A stretch of 64,000 nucleotides of DNA from Bacteroidales bacterium (GCA_023231005.1 JALNWG010000001.1:1-64000); one strand, 5' to 3'; numbered from the stretch's first letter, positions 1-9,528 are shown. The notes: a model not told the origin generated them from the sequence alone. Numbers and translations are program-made.

Positions 1-162
1 GGAGTATAAGTAACAGCCTTCAGCATCACCATGAAAAGTATCAAGCATGGTTTTGGCTTGCATAAAGGTAAAGGTGGCAGAATCGCAAATAGAAGGATTG
101 ACATCACCATATTCTCCAAACTGAAGAAGATCAAAGATTTTGGTTGAGGGATCGGTTTTCAT
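1..162 (-). CDS. Cys/Met metabolism PLP-dependent enzyme, N-terminal fragment
   Basis: The first 54 codons of a minus-strand gene cut by the left window edge. The start ATG is at 160-162. The peptide begins MKTDPSTKIFDLLQFGEYG and continues with a DSATFTFMQAKTM segment and GDAEGCYLYS, which resembles the N-terminus of the cystathionine/methionine gamma-lyase-like family of PLP enzymes (Cys_Met_Meta_PP) as seen in Bacteroidota. The PLP lysine lies outside the window, so lyase versus O-acetylhomoserine sulfhydrylase activity cannot be decided. It is transcribed divergently from lpdA and has a well-formed promoter at 190-219. Confidence 0.7.
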   Translation of the reverse strand, partial: MKTDPSTKIFDLLQFGEYGDVNPSICDSATFTFMQAKTMLDTFHGDAEGCYLYS

Positions 163-189
163 AGTGAGTAAATTTTATTGAGTTTACTG

Positions 190-219
190 CAAAGATACCA
201 AATCGCAACCGGATCTCAA
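190..219 (-). promoter_or_regulatory. Promoter of the PLP enzyme (-33/-7 Bacteroidota type)
   Basis: Read on the minus strand there is TTG (217-219), a 19-nt spacer and TATCTTTG (190-197). This matches the Bacteroidota primary sigma consensus TTTG-N19-21-TAnnTTTG. Transcription would begin about 20 nt before the ATG at 162. Confidence 0.7.
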
Positions 220-319
220 GGGAAGAAAATCGATATCTTCTTCTATCTTTTCACTCTTCTCAATCCGTGATCAAGGATGAAACGATGATGGTTTCTGTTT
301 TTGCAACAATTGATTTTAC

Positions 320-327
320 TATCTTTG
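320..327 (+). promoter_or_regulatory. -7 box of the lpdA promoter
   Basis: TATCTTTG fits the TAnnTTTG -7 consensus and places the transcript start near 334. No convincing -33 box sits at the usual distance; a TTTG at 300-303 leaves a 16-nt spacer. The box lies inside the longest possible lpdA frame, which argues for the downstream ATG at 351. Confidence 0.5.
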
Positions 328-350
328 TGACTTGCAAAAAAACGGACAAT

Positions 351-1739
351 ATGAATTATGATATTATCGTGATTGGGAGTGGACCTGGTGGTTATGTTGC
401 TGCCATCCGTGCTGCTCAGTTGGGATTTAAAGTAGCCATTGTAGAACGGGCTGAGGTAGGTGGTATCTGTCTTAACTGGGGGTGCATCCCAACAAAAGCA
501 TTGTTGAAAAGCGCTTCAGTTTTTGAATATTTCCACCATGCAGCAGATTTTGGAATCATCGCCGGTGAATCAAAGCCCGATTTTTCCGCTATTATCAAAC
601 GGAGCCGCGATGTGGCCAACCAGATGAGCAAAGGGATCCAATTCCTATTGAAGAAAAATAAAATAGATCATATTCAAGGTTTCGGAAAAGCAAAACCAGG
701 AAAAATAGTTGAGGTAACCGATGATTCCGGTCAAAAAACAGATTATCCGGCCAACCATATTATTTTGGCTACCGGTGCTCGTTCAAGGGTTTTACCCAAT
801 CTGAAACAAGATGGTAAAAAGATTATTGGATATAGAGAAGCAATGACCTTGCAGGAACAACCCAAGTCGATGGTTGTGGTCGGTTCCGGAGCGATTGGCT
901 CCGAATTTGCCTGGTTCTATCATTCCATCGGCACCAAGGTAACTTTGATTGAAGTATTGCCAAACATTGTACCCGTTGAAGATGAAGAGGTATCAAAAAC
1001 GCTTGAGCGTTCTTTCAAGAAGTCAGGTATGAAAGTGATGACCGGTGCTTCCGTTGAGTCCATTGATTGTTCCGGTGAAGGATGCAAGGTGTTGGTCAAA
1101 ACGAAAAAAGGAGATGAGGAAATTGCCTGTGACATTGTACTTTCCGCTGTGGGAATATCGACCAATATTGAAGGAATCGGATTGGAAGAAACCGGTATTA
1201 TTACAGAACGTGGCAAAGTGATGGTGGATGACTTTTATAAGACAAATATTGATGGTTATTATGCCATTGGGGATATCGTAAAAGGGCCTGCTCTGGCTCA
1301 TGTTGCTTCTCATGAAGGAATCATTTGTGTTGAAAAAATCGCGGGAAAAGAGGTGGAACCTTTGGATTACGGTAATGTTCCGGGATGTACTTATACGCAT
1401 CCGGAAATTGCATCCGTTGGCATGACAGAAAAAGCTGCTCTGGAAGCGGGATATGAGATAAAAGTTGGAAAGTTTCCCTTTACTGCTTCCGGCAAAGCAA
1501 CTGCTTCCGGAGCCCGGGAGGGTTTCATAAAAGTAATTTTTGATGCCAAATATGGAGAATGGATAGGCGCTCACATGATCGGCGACAATGTAACCGAGAT
1601 GATCGCCGAAGTAGTGGTTGCCAGAAAACTCGAAACTACCGGCAAAGAAATCATAGAGGCGGTTCACCCCCACCCGACAATGAGTGAGGCAATCATGGAA
1701 GCAGTAGCACAAGCTTATGGTGAATGTGTACACCTATAG
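351..1739 (+). CDS. lpdA: Dihydrolipoyl dehydrogenase (E3)
   Basis: This 462-residue flavoprotein reoxidises dihydrolipoamide with NAD+ as the E3 subunit of 2-oxoacid dehydrogenase complexes and/or the glycine cleavage system. The FAD-binding GSGPGG motif is at the N-terminus. The redox-active disulfide is C40/C45 in GGICLNWGCIPTK, a second GxGxxG (VVGSGAIGSE) binds NAD, and the C-terminal catalytic pair is H441/E446 in HPHPTMSEA. Length is normal for the family. The frame is open from 267, but the protein family starts at MNYDIIVIG and a -7 box lies at 320-327, so ATG 351 is preferred. No E1/E2 genes are adjacent. The rfbC gene follows after 20 nt and may be cotranscribed. Confidence 0.93.
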   Translation: MNYDIIVIGSGPGGYVAAIRAAQLGFKVAIVERAEVGGICLNWGCIPTKALLKSASVFEYFHHAADFGIIAGESKPDFSAIIKRSRDVANQMSKGIQFLLKKNKIDHIQGFGKAKPGKIVEVTDDSGQKTDYPANHIILATGARSRVLPNLKQDGKKIIGYREAMTLQEQPKSMVVVGSGAIGSEFAWFYHSIGTKVTLIEVLPNIVPVEDEEVSKTLERSFKKSGMKVMTGASVESIDCSGEGCKVLVKTKKGDEEIACDIVLSAVGISTNIEGIGLEETGIITERGKVMVDDFYKTNIDGYYAIGDIVKGPALAHVASHEGIICVEKIAGKEVEPLDYGNVPGCTYTHPEIASVGMTEKAALEAGYEIKVGKFPFTASGKATASGAREGFIKVIFDAKYGEWIGAHMIGDNVTEMIAEVVVARKLETTGKEIIEAVHPHPTMSEAIMEAVAQAYGECVHL

Positions 1740-1759
1740 AAATAGCGAGAATAAAAAAA

Positions 1760-2302
1760 ATGGAAATTTTAAAAACACCGATTGAAGGATTACTGGTTAT
1801 CAAACCGGATGTGTTTGAGGATAAACGAGGGTATTTTTTTGAGTCATTCAATGCTGATAAATTTCTTCAAAATGGTCTTGATTTGAAGTTTGTTCAAGAC
1901 AATGAATCGAAATCAAAAAAAGGAGTTTTACGTGGATTGCATTTTCAATCACCCCCTTTTGAACAAGGAAAACTGGTGCGGGTAATTCAGGGCGCCGTCA
2001 TGGATGTTGCTGTGGATATCCGGAAAACCTCCCCTACTTATGGAAAATGGGAATCGGTTCTTCTTTCCGGAAAAAACAAATGGATGTATTGGATTCCATC
2101 CGGGTTTGCTCATGGGTTTGTCACACTCGAAGATGATACTATATTTTTTTACAAGTGTACCAATGTTTATAATAAAGCCTCTGAAGGTAGCATTTTGTGG
2201 TGTGATAATGTTTTGAATATCGATTGGGGGATCAATGCACCAGTAATTTCCGACAAAGACAGGGTCTCACCGCTCTTTAAAGATTTCATCAGCCCGTTTT
2301 AA
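1760..2302 (+). CDS. rfbC: dTDP-4-dehydrorhamnose 3,5-epimerase
   Basis: A 180-residue cupin enzyme converting dTDP-4-keto-6-deoxy-glucose to dTDP-4-keto-L-rhamnose for surface polysaccharide. The catalytic base is H61 in VLRGLHFQ. Other family signatures are KLVRVIQGAVMDVAVDIR, PSGFAHGF, FYKCTNVYN (general-acid Tyr) and the terminal ISDKDRVSPLF. Start ATG 1760 gives the usual MEILKTPIEG beginning; an in-frame ATG at 1724 lies inside lpdA and would add 12 atypical residues. The rfbA, rfbB and rfbD partners are not in the window, so the pathway must be completed elsewhere. Confidence 0.92.
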   Translation: MEILKTPIEGLLVIKPDVFEDKRGYFFESFNADKFLQNGLDLKFVQDNESKSKKGVLRGLHFQSPPFEQGKLVRVIQGAVMDVAVDIRKTSPTYGKWESVLLSGKNKWMYWIPSGFAHGFVTLEDDTIFFYKCTNVYNKASEGSILWCDNVLNIDWGINAPVISDKDRVSPLFKDFISPF

Positions 2303-2321
2303 GGCAATATGAAGTGAGGAA

Positions 2322-3350
2322 ATGGAGGAAGATAAAACGAAGAAATTGAATATGAAGCAGTCCTGTTTGATTTTTGGAGGTATGGTAATCCTTATACTTG
2401 GATTGGTTGCGATAGTATCTTTTGTTGACTTCAAATCAAAGGACCGGGAATATGAGAATCTTTTCTATCGCCACACGAAAGTGTTTGCACCCGAGCTCCC
2501 TTTAAAGGCTAATTTTTCGGGAGAAGATGTCCCCATGGACATATACTATGTGAAAGAATCTTTCGACCGGGAGATCTTGGCAAATACTTTCATGCACACC
2601 TCCACAATTCTGATGTTCAAGCGTGCCAATCGTTGGTTTCCGGTAATTGAACCCATCCTGAAGAGAAATGGGATCCCCGATGATTTTAAATATCTGGCTC
2701 TGGCAGAAAGTAATCTTGCCAATGTCGTTTCACCTGCGGGGGCTGAGGGATACTGGCAATTCATTAAACCTACCGGGATAAAATATGGTTTGGAGATCAA
2801 CGAAAATGTGGATGAACGATATCATATCACCAAAGCAACTGAAGCGGCCTGTCATTATTTTCAGGATGCCTTTCGGACTTTCAAAAGTTGGACGCTGGTT
2901 GCCGCATCGTACAACCGGGGAATTGATGGAATGTCGAAAGCTTTAGGAGCTCAAAAGGTTCATAACTATTATGACTTGTATCTGAATGATGAAACATCCC
3001 GATATGTTTATCGTATCCTGGCGTTAAAAGAGGTATATAATCATCCGGTCAGATACGGATTTTATTTACGAATTGCTGATTTCTATCCTTCCATACCCAC
3101 TAAGAGCATTTCGGTTGACAGTACCATCAAGGATCTTCCTCTTTTTGCCAAGAATTTGTCGATCAATTTCCGAATTCTTCGTGAACTCAATCCCTGGATC
3201 CAAAATTATTCTCTCCCGAATAAATCGAAGAAAGTCTATACGATCCTTGTTCCAAAAGAAGGTACCCTAAGAAACTCCTCAACGATTAAAAAGGTTCTCT
3301 CTAATGAGACATTTTTCCATGATACTTTAACAATTAACGAGGTTCACTAA
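2322..3350 (+). CDS. Membrane-anchored lytic transglycosylase (SLT family)
   Basis: 342 residues. An uncleaved N-terminal membrane segment (about 16-36) is followed by an SLT/goose-lysozyme-like domain (about 85-260). The catalytic Glu is E129 in YLALAESNL, followed by SPAGAEGYWQFIKPTG and AASYNRG, the standard MltD/Slt motifs. It should cleave peptidoglycan glycans to anhydro-muropeptides in the periplasm. The C-terminal part resembles the linker before LysM repeats, but no full LysM is visible. Start ATG 2322 has GAGGA just upstream; ATG 2352 is an alternative. It lies 19 nt after rfbC and 23 nt before uvrA. Confidence 0.85.
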   Translation: MEEDKTKKLNMKQSCLIFGGMVILILGLVAIVSFVDFKSKDREYENLFYRHTKVFAPELPLKANFSGEDVPMDIYYVKESFDREILANTFMHTSTILMFKRANRWFPVIEPILKRNGIPDDFKYLALAESNLANVVSPAGAEGYWQFIKPTGIKYGLEINENVDERYHITKATEAACHYFQDAFRTFKSWTLVAASYNRGIDGMSKALGAQKVHNYYDLYLNDETSRYVYRILALKEVYNHPVRYGFYLRIADFYPSIPTKSISVDSTIKDLPLFAKNLSINFRILRELNPWIQNYSLPNKSKKVYTILVPKEGTLRNSSTIKKVLSNETFFHDTLTINEVH

Positions 3351-3373
3351 CCATACTGTATTTCGCGACGACG

Positions 3374-6199
3374 GTGGAAGAAAATCTGGAGGTATTCGGG
3401 GCCCGGGTCCATAACCTGAAAAACATCGATCTTGTTATTCCCCGTAACAAGCTGGTGGTTTTTACGGGGTTAAGCGGGAGTGGTAAATCATCCCTGGCGT
3501 TTGATACTATTTATGCAGAAGGTCAGCGCAGGTATATGGAAACTTTTTCAGTATATGCCCGCCAATTTATCGGAAATCTGGAGCGTCCGGATGTTGATAA
3601 AATTAACGGATTAAGTCCCGTCATCTCCATCGAACAAAAATCAACCAACCGGAATCCCCGGTCCACGGTCGGAACCATCACAGAGGTCTACGATTTCATG
3701 CGGTTGCTTTATGCCCGTATTGCTGATGCTTTTTCATATATTACCGATGAAAAAATGGTACGGTACAGTGAAGAGCAAATCATACAACTCATTTTATCCA
3801 GTTATCAAAATAAGGATGTTTTAATTCTGGCTCCTATTGTGAAAGGCAGAAAAGGTCATTACCGTGATCTATTTGAGCAAATCCACAAACAAGGTTTTTT
3901 AAATGTCCGGATCGATGGCGTAGTCAGAGAAATCACCCATGGATTGCAGGCAGACCGGTATAAGATTCACGACATTGAGATCGTTGTTGACCAGATTCAT
4001 GTAAGCGAGTCGTCAAAAAACAGATTGGTTAGTTCCATTGGACTCGCCATGCGGCATGGCAAAGAGGTCATCATGGTCCAGAATCAGGAAGATGGATCGA
4101 TCCGTCATTTCAGCCGGTTGCTGATGTGTCCGACTTCAGGCATCTCTTATAAAGAACCGGAACCCAATACTTTTTCATTCAATTCTCCGTATGGAGCGTG
4201 TCCGAAATGTAACGGTCTCGGAACCATTTCCGAGATTGACATCAACAAGATTATTCCAGACCGGACGAAAAACATCAAAAGAGGAGGAATTGTACCCATT
4301 GGAGAGTATAAAAGTTCCTGGATTTTCAAGCAAATGGAGGCCATTGGTGAAAAGTACGGGTTTACGCTGGAAACCCCGATTGAAGAGATACCGGAACAGG
4401 CCATCAACATCATTCTCTATGGTTCCGAAGAAGTTTTCAGAATAAAAAATGATTACATAGGAATCGCCTCTTCCTATTCAATTAATTTTGAGGGTATTGT
4501 CAGCTTCATCAATTCACAACATGCAGAATCTGCGCCGGCGGGGATCATGAAATGGATTGGAAGTTTTATGAATAAAATGCCCTGTCCTGAATGTCATGGT
4601 GCCCGTTTAAAGAAAGAATCGCTAAGTTTCCGAATTGCTGGAAAAAACATTGCCGAATTGGCAAATATGGATTTGGTTAATCTTTCTGACTGGTTTGATC
4701 ATCTCAACGATCGATTGGATGACCGAAAGCGTTTGATAGCTGTTGAAATTGTAAGGGAAATAAAAAGCAGGGTTCAGTTTTTGCTAGATGTAGGGATCGG
4801 ATACCTTACTTTAAACCGGACGGCACGGAGTCTTTCCGGTGGAGAAAGTCAGCGGATCCGTTTGGCTACCCAGATCGGTTCTCAGTTGGTAGGGGTATTA
4901 TATCTGTTGGACGAACCGAGTATCGGGCTTCATCAGCACGACAATCAACGGCTTATCCGCGCTCTGCAACGCCTCCGTGATACCGGAAATTCGGTTGTGG
5001 TAGTTGAACACGACCAGGAGACGATCATGGCAGCCGATTATGTGGTTGATATTGGACCTGGTGCCGGGGTCCACGGAGGCCGCATCGTGGCAGCTGGAAC
5101 GCCCCAGGAGATCATGCAAACAGATCATCTCACCGGACTTTATCTCAGTGGGAGGCGCCAGATTCGGATTCCGGAACAGCGGCGTAAGGGGAATGGTCAA
5201 TTTCTGGTTTTAAAAGGAGCATCCGGAAACAACCTCAAGCAGGTCAACCTTACCATTCCATTGGGAAAGCTGATTTGTGTCACTGGCCTTTCAGGGAGTG
5301 GTAAATCCTCTCTCATCAATGAAACCCTTTATCCGATCCTGAGCCACCACTTTTACCGATCCGATCAAAAACCTTTACCCTATAAATCGCTGGAGGGAAT
5401 TAAAAACATCGATAAAGTGGTTGAAATTGATCAATCACCTATTGGCCGCACCCCCCGTTCAAATCCAGCCACCTATACCAAAGTTTTTGACGAGATCCGA
5501 AAACTCTTTACTGAATTACCGGAATCGAAGGTTAGGGGATATAAACCCGGGCGCTTTTCCTTTAACGTGAAAGGAGGCCGATGTGAGACTTGTAAAGGAG
5601 CTGGATTACGGGTTATCGAGATGAATTTCCTTCCGGACGTATATGTACTATGCGAAACCTGTAACGGAAACCGATATAACCGTGAAACACTGGAGGTCAG
5701 ATACAAGGGGAAATCCATCAATGATGTGTTGAATATGACCATTGAGCAGGCGGTTGATTTTTTTGAAAATATTCAGTACATTGTTCATAAAATAAAAACG
5801 CTTTATGAGGTCGGATTGGGTTATATCACCTTGGGTCAACAATCAACTACCCTTTCGGGAGGAGAAGCCCAACGGGTAAAATTAGCCACCGAACTTTCCA
5901 AACTCGACACAGGAAACACCTTGTATATCCTTGATGAGCCCACAACAGGCCTTCATTTTGAAGATGTGAAAGTGCTTTTGAATGTGCTTAATAAGCTAGT
6001 GGAAAAAGGAAATTCGGTGCTGGTAATCGAACACAACATGGAGGTGATTAAGGTTGCCGATCACCTCATTGATCTGGGGCCGGAAGGTGGGGAACGAGGT
6101 GGGTATATCATTGCTGAAGGGACCCCAGAGGAGGTAGCCCAACATCCAACCAGTTACACTGCTTTTCATCTCCGGAGCGTTTTGCCTGTAGTCCGATAA
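3374..6199 (+). CDS. uvrA: Excinuclease ABC subunit A
   Basis: 941 residues, full length for the DNA damage-recognition ATPase of nucleotide excision repair. It has two ABC modules: Walker A at 32-39 and 638-645 (both GLSGSGKS), signatures LSGGESQRIRLA and LSGGEAQRVKLA, and Walker B LYLLDEPSIGLH and LYILDEPTTGLH. Zinc-binding Cys clusters are present, including CPECHG and the C-terminal CETCKGAG...CETCNGN pair. The start is GTG 3374; no in-frame ATG gives the conserved ENLEVFGARVHNLK beginning. uvrB and uvrC are not in the window. Confidence 0.96.
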   Translation: MEENLEVFGARVHNLKNIDLVIPRNKLVVFTGLSGSGKSSLAFDTIYAEGQRRYMETFSVYARQFIGNLERPDVDKINGLSPVISIEQKSTNRNPRSTVGTITEVYDFMRLLYARIADAFSYITDEKMVRYSEEQIIQLILSSYQNKDVLILAPIVKGRKGHYRDLFEQIHKQGFLNVRIDGVVREITHGLQADRYKIHDIEIVVDQIHVSESSKNRLVSSIGLAMRHGKEVIMVQNQEDGSIRHFSRLLMCPTSGISYKEPEPNTFSFNSPYGACPKCNGLGTISEIDINKIIPDRTKNIKRGGIVPIGEYKSSWIFKQMEAIGEKYGFTLETPIEEIPEQAINIILYGSEEVFRIKNDYIGIASSYSINFEGIVSFINSQHAESAPAGIMKWIGSFMNKMPCPECHGARLKKESLSFRIAGKNIAELANMDLVNLSDWFDHLNDRLDDRKRLIAVEIVREIKSRVQFLLDVGIGYLTLNRTARSLSGGESQRIRLATQIGSQLVGVLYLLDEPSIGLHQHDNQRLIRALQRLRDTGNSVVVVEHDQETIMAADYVVDIGPGAGVHGGRIVAAGTPQEIMQTDHLTGLYLSGRRQIRIPEQRRKGNGQFLVLKGASGNNLKQVNLTIPLGKLICVTGLSGSGKSSLINETLYPILSHHFYRSDQKPLPYKSLEGIKNIDKVVEIDQSPIGRTPRSNPATYTKVFDEIRKLFTELPESKVRGYKPGRFSFNVKGGRCETCKGAGLRVIEMNFLPDVYVLCETCNGNRYNRETLEVRYKGKSINDVLNMTIEQAVDFFENIQYIVHKIKTLYEVGLGYITLGQQSTTLSGGEAQRVKLATELSKLDTGNTLYILDEPTTGLHFEDVKVLLNVLNKLVEKGNSVLVIEHNMEVIKVADHLIDLGPEGGERGGYIIAEGTPEEVAQHPTSYTAFHLRSVLPVVR

Positions 6200-6241
6200 A
6201 ATGTTATGCAGTTAATTTTAACACACTTGAATCTTTTTCTT

Positions 6242-6249
6242 TACATTTG
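6242..6249 (+). promoter_or_regulatory. -7 box upstream of the LOG-family gene
   Basis: TACATTTG matches TAnnTTTG and predicts a transcript start near 6256 and a 30-nt leader. No clear -33 box is seen at the expected spacing. Confidence 0.45.
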
Positions 6250-6287
6250 AGTTTTGAAAATTTGGAAAATAAAATTGCTACGATATC

Positions 6288-6998
6288 ATGGAATCTGAGG
6301 ATATTGAAAAATTAAAAGCATCCTTTCAACCTAAAACCTGGTCTGAAACAATAAGTGTTGATACCTGGGAAATTTTCAAGGTGATGTCAGAAATGGTAGA
6401 AGGGTTTGAAAAACTAAGCAAAATCGGACCCTGTGTCTCCATCTTCGGATCTGCCCGAACAAAAGGAAATGAACGATATTACAAACTCACCGAAGAGGTT
6501 GCCTATTTACTTACCAAGGCAGGCTTCGGTATAATCACGGGGGGTGGCCCGGGGATCATGGAGGCAGCGAATAAAGGAGCTCACTTTGCCGGTGGAAAAT
6601 CGGTCGGACTGAATATCAATCTACCCTTTGAGCAAAGTCCAAATCCATTCATCGATCGTACCAGTTTGATCAATTTTGATTTCTTTTATGTACGGAAAAC
6701 CATGTTTATGCGTTATTCCATGGGATTTATTGCCATGCCAGGTGGGTTTGGAACCCTCGATGAACTCACAGAAGCCATCACGTTAATTCAAACCCATAAA
6801 CTGGTTCGCTTTCCAATCGTTTTAGTGGTAAAAGACTATTGGCAAGGTCTTCTCGATTGGATAAAGGCGAAAGTTTTAGCAGAGCACAATATCAATCCCG
6901 CAGATCTTGAAATTTTCAAAGTGGTGGATACCGCCGAAGAAACGGTTCAGTACATTACCGAGTTTTATAAAACATACGCCTTAAAACCCAACTTCTGA
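6288..6998 (+). CDS. TIGR00730/LOG family nucleotide 5'-monophosphate phosphoribohydrolase
   Basis: 236 residues with the LOG-family signature: GGGPGIMEAANKGA (about 85-98) and PGGFGTLDEL (about 150-159), the PGGxGTxxE active-site motif. Family members hydrolyse nucleoside monophosphates (including cytokinin nucleotides) to the base and ribose-5-phosphate. The N-terminal 50 residues are an extra helical segment common in Bacteroidota members. The enzyme is cytosolic, with no signal peptide. The true substrate cannot be read from sequence. It has its own predicted promoter and is followed by rsfS. Confidence 0.85.
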   Translation: MESEDIEKLKASFQPKTWSETISVDTWEIFKVMSEMVEGFEKLSKIGPCVSIFGSARTKGNERYYKLTEEVAYLLTKAGFGIITGGGPGIMEAANKGAHFAGGKSVGLNINLPFEQSPNPFIDRTSLINFDFFYVRKTMFMRYSMGFIAMPGGFGTLDELTEAITLIQTHKLVRFPIVLVVKDYWQGLLDWIKAKVLAEHNINPADLEIFKVVDTAEETVQYITEFYKTYALKPNF

Positions 6999-7017
6999 GA
7001 AGGTTTAATTATTTACT

Positions 7018-7025
7018 TATTTTTG
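7018..7025 (+). promoter_or_regulatory. -7 box of the rsfS-ftsH-cdsA operon
   Basis: TATTTTTG, followed by CA, is a good Bacteroidota -7 element, predicting a transcript start near 7032 and a short leader to the ATG at 7047. The -33 position (about 6994-6997) holds only a weak TCTG. Confidence 0.5.
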
Positions 7026-7046
7026 CATTATAATCAACTTTAATAC

Positions 7047-7424
7047 ATGCCCGGAAGAAAGAAAAAAGATCCACAGAAGCTCCTGATCGGGACCATCCTT
7101 GAAGCCATGAAGGATAAAATTGCAAAAAATCCGGTGGTACTTGATTTTTCGAAGATTAAAAGTACCGTATGTGATGCTTTTGTTATTTGTCATGGAAATT
7201 CGCGGACTCAGGTTGATGCCATTGCACAGTATGTGATCGAAGAAGTAAAAAAAGCAACTGGTCTCAATCCCTGGCATAAAGAAGGTTTTGAAAATGCGGA
7301 ATGGATTTTGATCGATTATGGTGACGTTGTTATTCATATATTTCAGGAAGAACGGCGGAAATTCTATAATCTGGAGCGATTATGGGGAGATGCGAATACA
7401 ATTTTGATGGAAACAACGGAATAA
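7047..7424 (+). CDS. rsfS: Ribosomal silencing factor RsfS (Iojap family)
   Basis: 125 residues. RsfS binds ribosomal protein uL14 and blocks 30S-50S joining when nutrients are poor. Family signatures seen are VVLDFSKIKSTVCDAFVICH, the GFENAEWILIDYGDVVIHIF core and RKFYNLERLWGDA at the C-terminus. Length is usual. It is the first gene of a tightly spaced operon leading to ftsH (32 nt) and phospholipid genes, an order common in Bacteroidota. Confidence 0.93.
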   Translation: MPGRKKKDPQKLLIGTILEAMKDKIAKNPVVLDFSKIKSTVCDAFVICHGNSRTQVDAIAQYVIEEVKKATGLNPWHKEGFENAEWILIDYGDVVIHIFQEERRKFYNLERLWGDANTILMETTE

Positions 7425-7456
7425 ACTTACTCATTTAATTTTAGGAATACGACAGA

Positions 7457-9520
7457 ATGGCAGAAAAAGGAAAGAACTTTATTCCCCAGAAAGTCAAAAG
7501 GCCGAAATTCAGTTTTTATTGGATTTATGCTATTCTGGCTATCGTTTTTATTGTGATACAATACACTAATTATACCAATCCTGTTAAAGAAGTAACCTGG
7601 ACGCGGTTCGAAGAGATGTTGATCAAACAGGATGTAGAAAAAATTGTAATTGTCAATAAAGAAAGGGCTGAGGTTTATATTAAAAAGAATATAATTCAGC
7701 ACGACACGGCCTATAAAGACTTTAACAAACATAGTTTCGGCTCTTCAGGAAGTTCAAATCCACAATTTTTTTATCAGATTGGATCTGAAGATATTTTTCA
7801 TGGTCTTTTAAAAGACACCCGCGACAGTGTTGTTTCAAGGATGAAACGCGACAGTGTTCCCATTGCCCAGATTGCTCAGTTTCAGAAACAATATCCTTAT
7901 CCTCCTTCGACCGATACCCGTAAGGATTTTTTTGGAGATATTCTTGGTTATCTTCTTCCGATTATCATTCTGATCGGTGCATGGTTTCTAATCATGCGAT
8001 TTATGAGCAAAGGGAGTGGCGGTGGCGGACAGATCTTCAATATTGGAAAATCCAAAGCTCAGCTTTTTGACAAGGATAGCACCAGCGTAAGCATCACATT
8101 CAACGATGTGGCTGGATTGGAAGAGGCCAAGGTTGAAATCATGGAAATTGTGGATTTTTTAAAAAATCCATCAAAATACACCAACCTTGGAGGTAAGATT
8201 CCAAAAGGTGCTTTACTTGTTGGCCCTCCGGGTACCGGAAAAACATTACTTGCCAAGGCAGTTGCAGGGGAAGCAAAAGTTCCTTTCTTTTCTATTTCAG
8301 GTTCCGATTTTGTGGAGATGTTTGTTGGGGTTGGGGCCTCGCGTGTTCGCGACCTTTTCCGTCAAGCCAAAGAGAAAGCACCCTGTATCATCTTCATCGA
8401 TGAGATTGATGCCATTGGGCGAGCCCGTGGTCGAAACGCCATTACCGGTGCCAACGACGAACGGGAAAATACGCTGAATCAATTGCTTACTGAAATGGAC
8501 GGCTTTGGCACTAATGCCGGCGTTATCATCCTTGCCGCCACCAACCGGGCCGATATCCTTGACCGCGCTTTGATGCGTGCCGGACGTTTCGACCGTCAAA
8601 TTCATGTTGAGCTCCCGGATCTTGAAGAGCGTAAAGCCATTTTTAAAGTTCACTTGAAACCTTTGAAACTCGATCCAGGGCTTGATGTCAATTTTCTTGC
8701 CAAACAAACTCCCGGATTCTCGGGCGCTGATATTGCCAATGTTTGTAACGAATCAGCCCTTATTGCAGCCAGGAAAAACAAAACCACCATCGAAAAACAG
8801 GATTTCCTGGATGCCATCGACCGGATCATTGGAGGATTGGAAAAGAGGAATAAGATCATTTCTGCCCATGAAAAGAAAGTCATCGCTTATCATGAATCAG
8901 GTCATGCTGCAGTAAGCTGGTTATTAGAATATGCGAACCCCCTTGTGAAGGTCACCATCGTACCCCGGGGTAAAGCGTTAGGCGCTGCCTGGTATTTACC
9001 GGAAGAACGCCAAATCACTACGTACGAACAAATGTTTGATGAAATCACATCTGCCGTTGGTGGACGTGCTTCTGAAGAAATTTTCTTCGGTAAAATTTCA
9101 ACCGGTGCCTTGAATGATCTGGAAAAAGTAACCAAACAGGCAAATGCCATGGTGGTATATTTTGGATTGAATAAAGAGATCGGAAATATCAGCTATTATG
9201 ACTCCACCGGTCAGAATGAGTATTCCTTTCAAAAGCCGTATAGTGAGAAAACTGCTGAAATCATTGACCAGGAGGTAAGAAAGATTGTTGAAGAAGCTTA
9301 TGTACGAGCAAAAAAACTCCTTTCAGAGAACCGCGACAAGGTGGAAAAATTAGCCAATTTTTTACTTGACCGGGAAGTGATTTTCAGGGAAGACCTCGAG
9401 ACTATCTTTGGGAAACGTCCCTGGGATCCTGATGAAGAAAAAACCTTACCGGCTCCTCAACCTGAATTACCTGCCAATACTAACAATCCTGCCCCTGAAG
9501 AAACTATTAAATCAGATTAG
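7457..9520 (+). CDS. ftsH: ATP-dependent zinc metalloprotease FtsH
   Basis: 687 residues. It is a membrane-bound AAA+ protease that degrades unassembled membrane proteins and regulators. Two membrane helices (about 18-36 and 158-180) flank a periplasmic domain. The AAA module has Walker A G256-PPGTGKT, Walker B IIFIDEIDAIG and an SRH arginine region (DRALMRAGRFDRQ). The zinc site is HESGH at 479-483 with the downstream Asp in GALNDLEK. A proline-rich acidic tail ends the protein. The LUD-domain gene starts 8 nt after the stop. Confidence 0.97.
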   Translation: MAEKGKNFIPQKVKRPKFSFYWIYAILAIVFIVIQYTNYTNPVKEVTWTRFEEMLIKQDVEKIVIVNKERAEVYIKKNIIQHDTAYKDFNKHSFGSSGSSNPQFFYQIGSEDIFHGLLKDTRDSVVSRMKRDSVPIAQIAQFQKQYPYPPSTDTRKDFFGDILGYLLPIIILIGAWFLIMRFMSKGSGGGGQIFNIGKSKAQLFDKDSTSVSITFNDVAGLEEAKVEIMEIVDFLKNPSKYTNLGGKIPKGALLVGPPGTGKTLLAKAVAGEAKVPFFSISGSDFVEMFVGVGASRVRDLFRQAKEKAPCIIFIDEIDAIGRARGRNAITGANDERENTLNQLLTEMDGFGTNAGVIILAATNRADILDRALMRAGRFDRQIHVELPDLEERKAIFKVHLKPLKLDPGLDVNFLAKQTPGFSGADIANVCNESALIAARKNKTTIEKQDFLDAIDRIIGGLEKRNKIISAHEKKVIAYHESGHAAVSWLLEYANPLVKVTIVPRGKALGAAWYLPEERQITTYEQMFDEITSAVGGRASEEIFFGKISTGALNDLEKVTKQANAMVVYFGLNKEIGNISYYDSTGQNEYSFQKPYSEKTAEIIDQEVRKIVEEAYVRAKKLLSENRDKVEKLANFLLDREVIFREDLETIFGKRPWDPDEEKTLPAPQPELPANTNNPAPEETIKSD

Positions 9521-9528
9521 ACGAGCTC

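Noticed and set aside
267..350. N-terminal extension of lpdA from an upstream ATG
   Set aside because: The 28 extra residues have no family counterpart and a -7 box lies within them.
1023..1733. 236-codon open frame opposite lpdA
   Set aside because: It is fully antisense to a strongly conserved gene, has no recognisable domain, and arises from codon bias.
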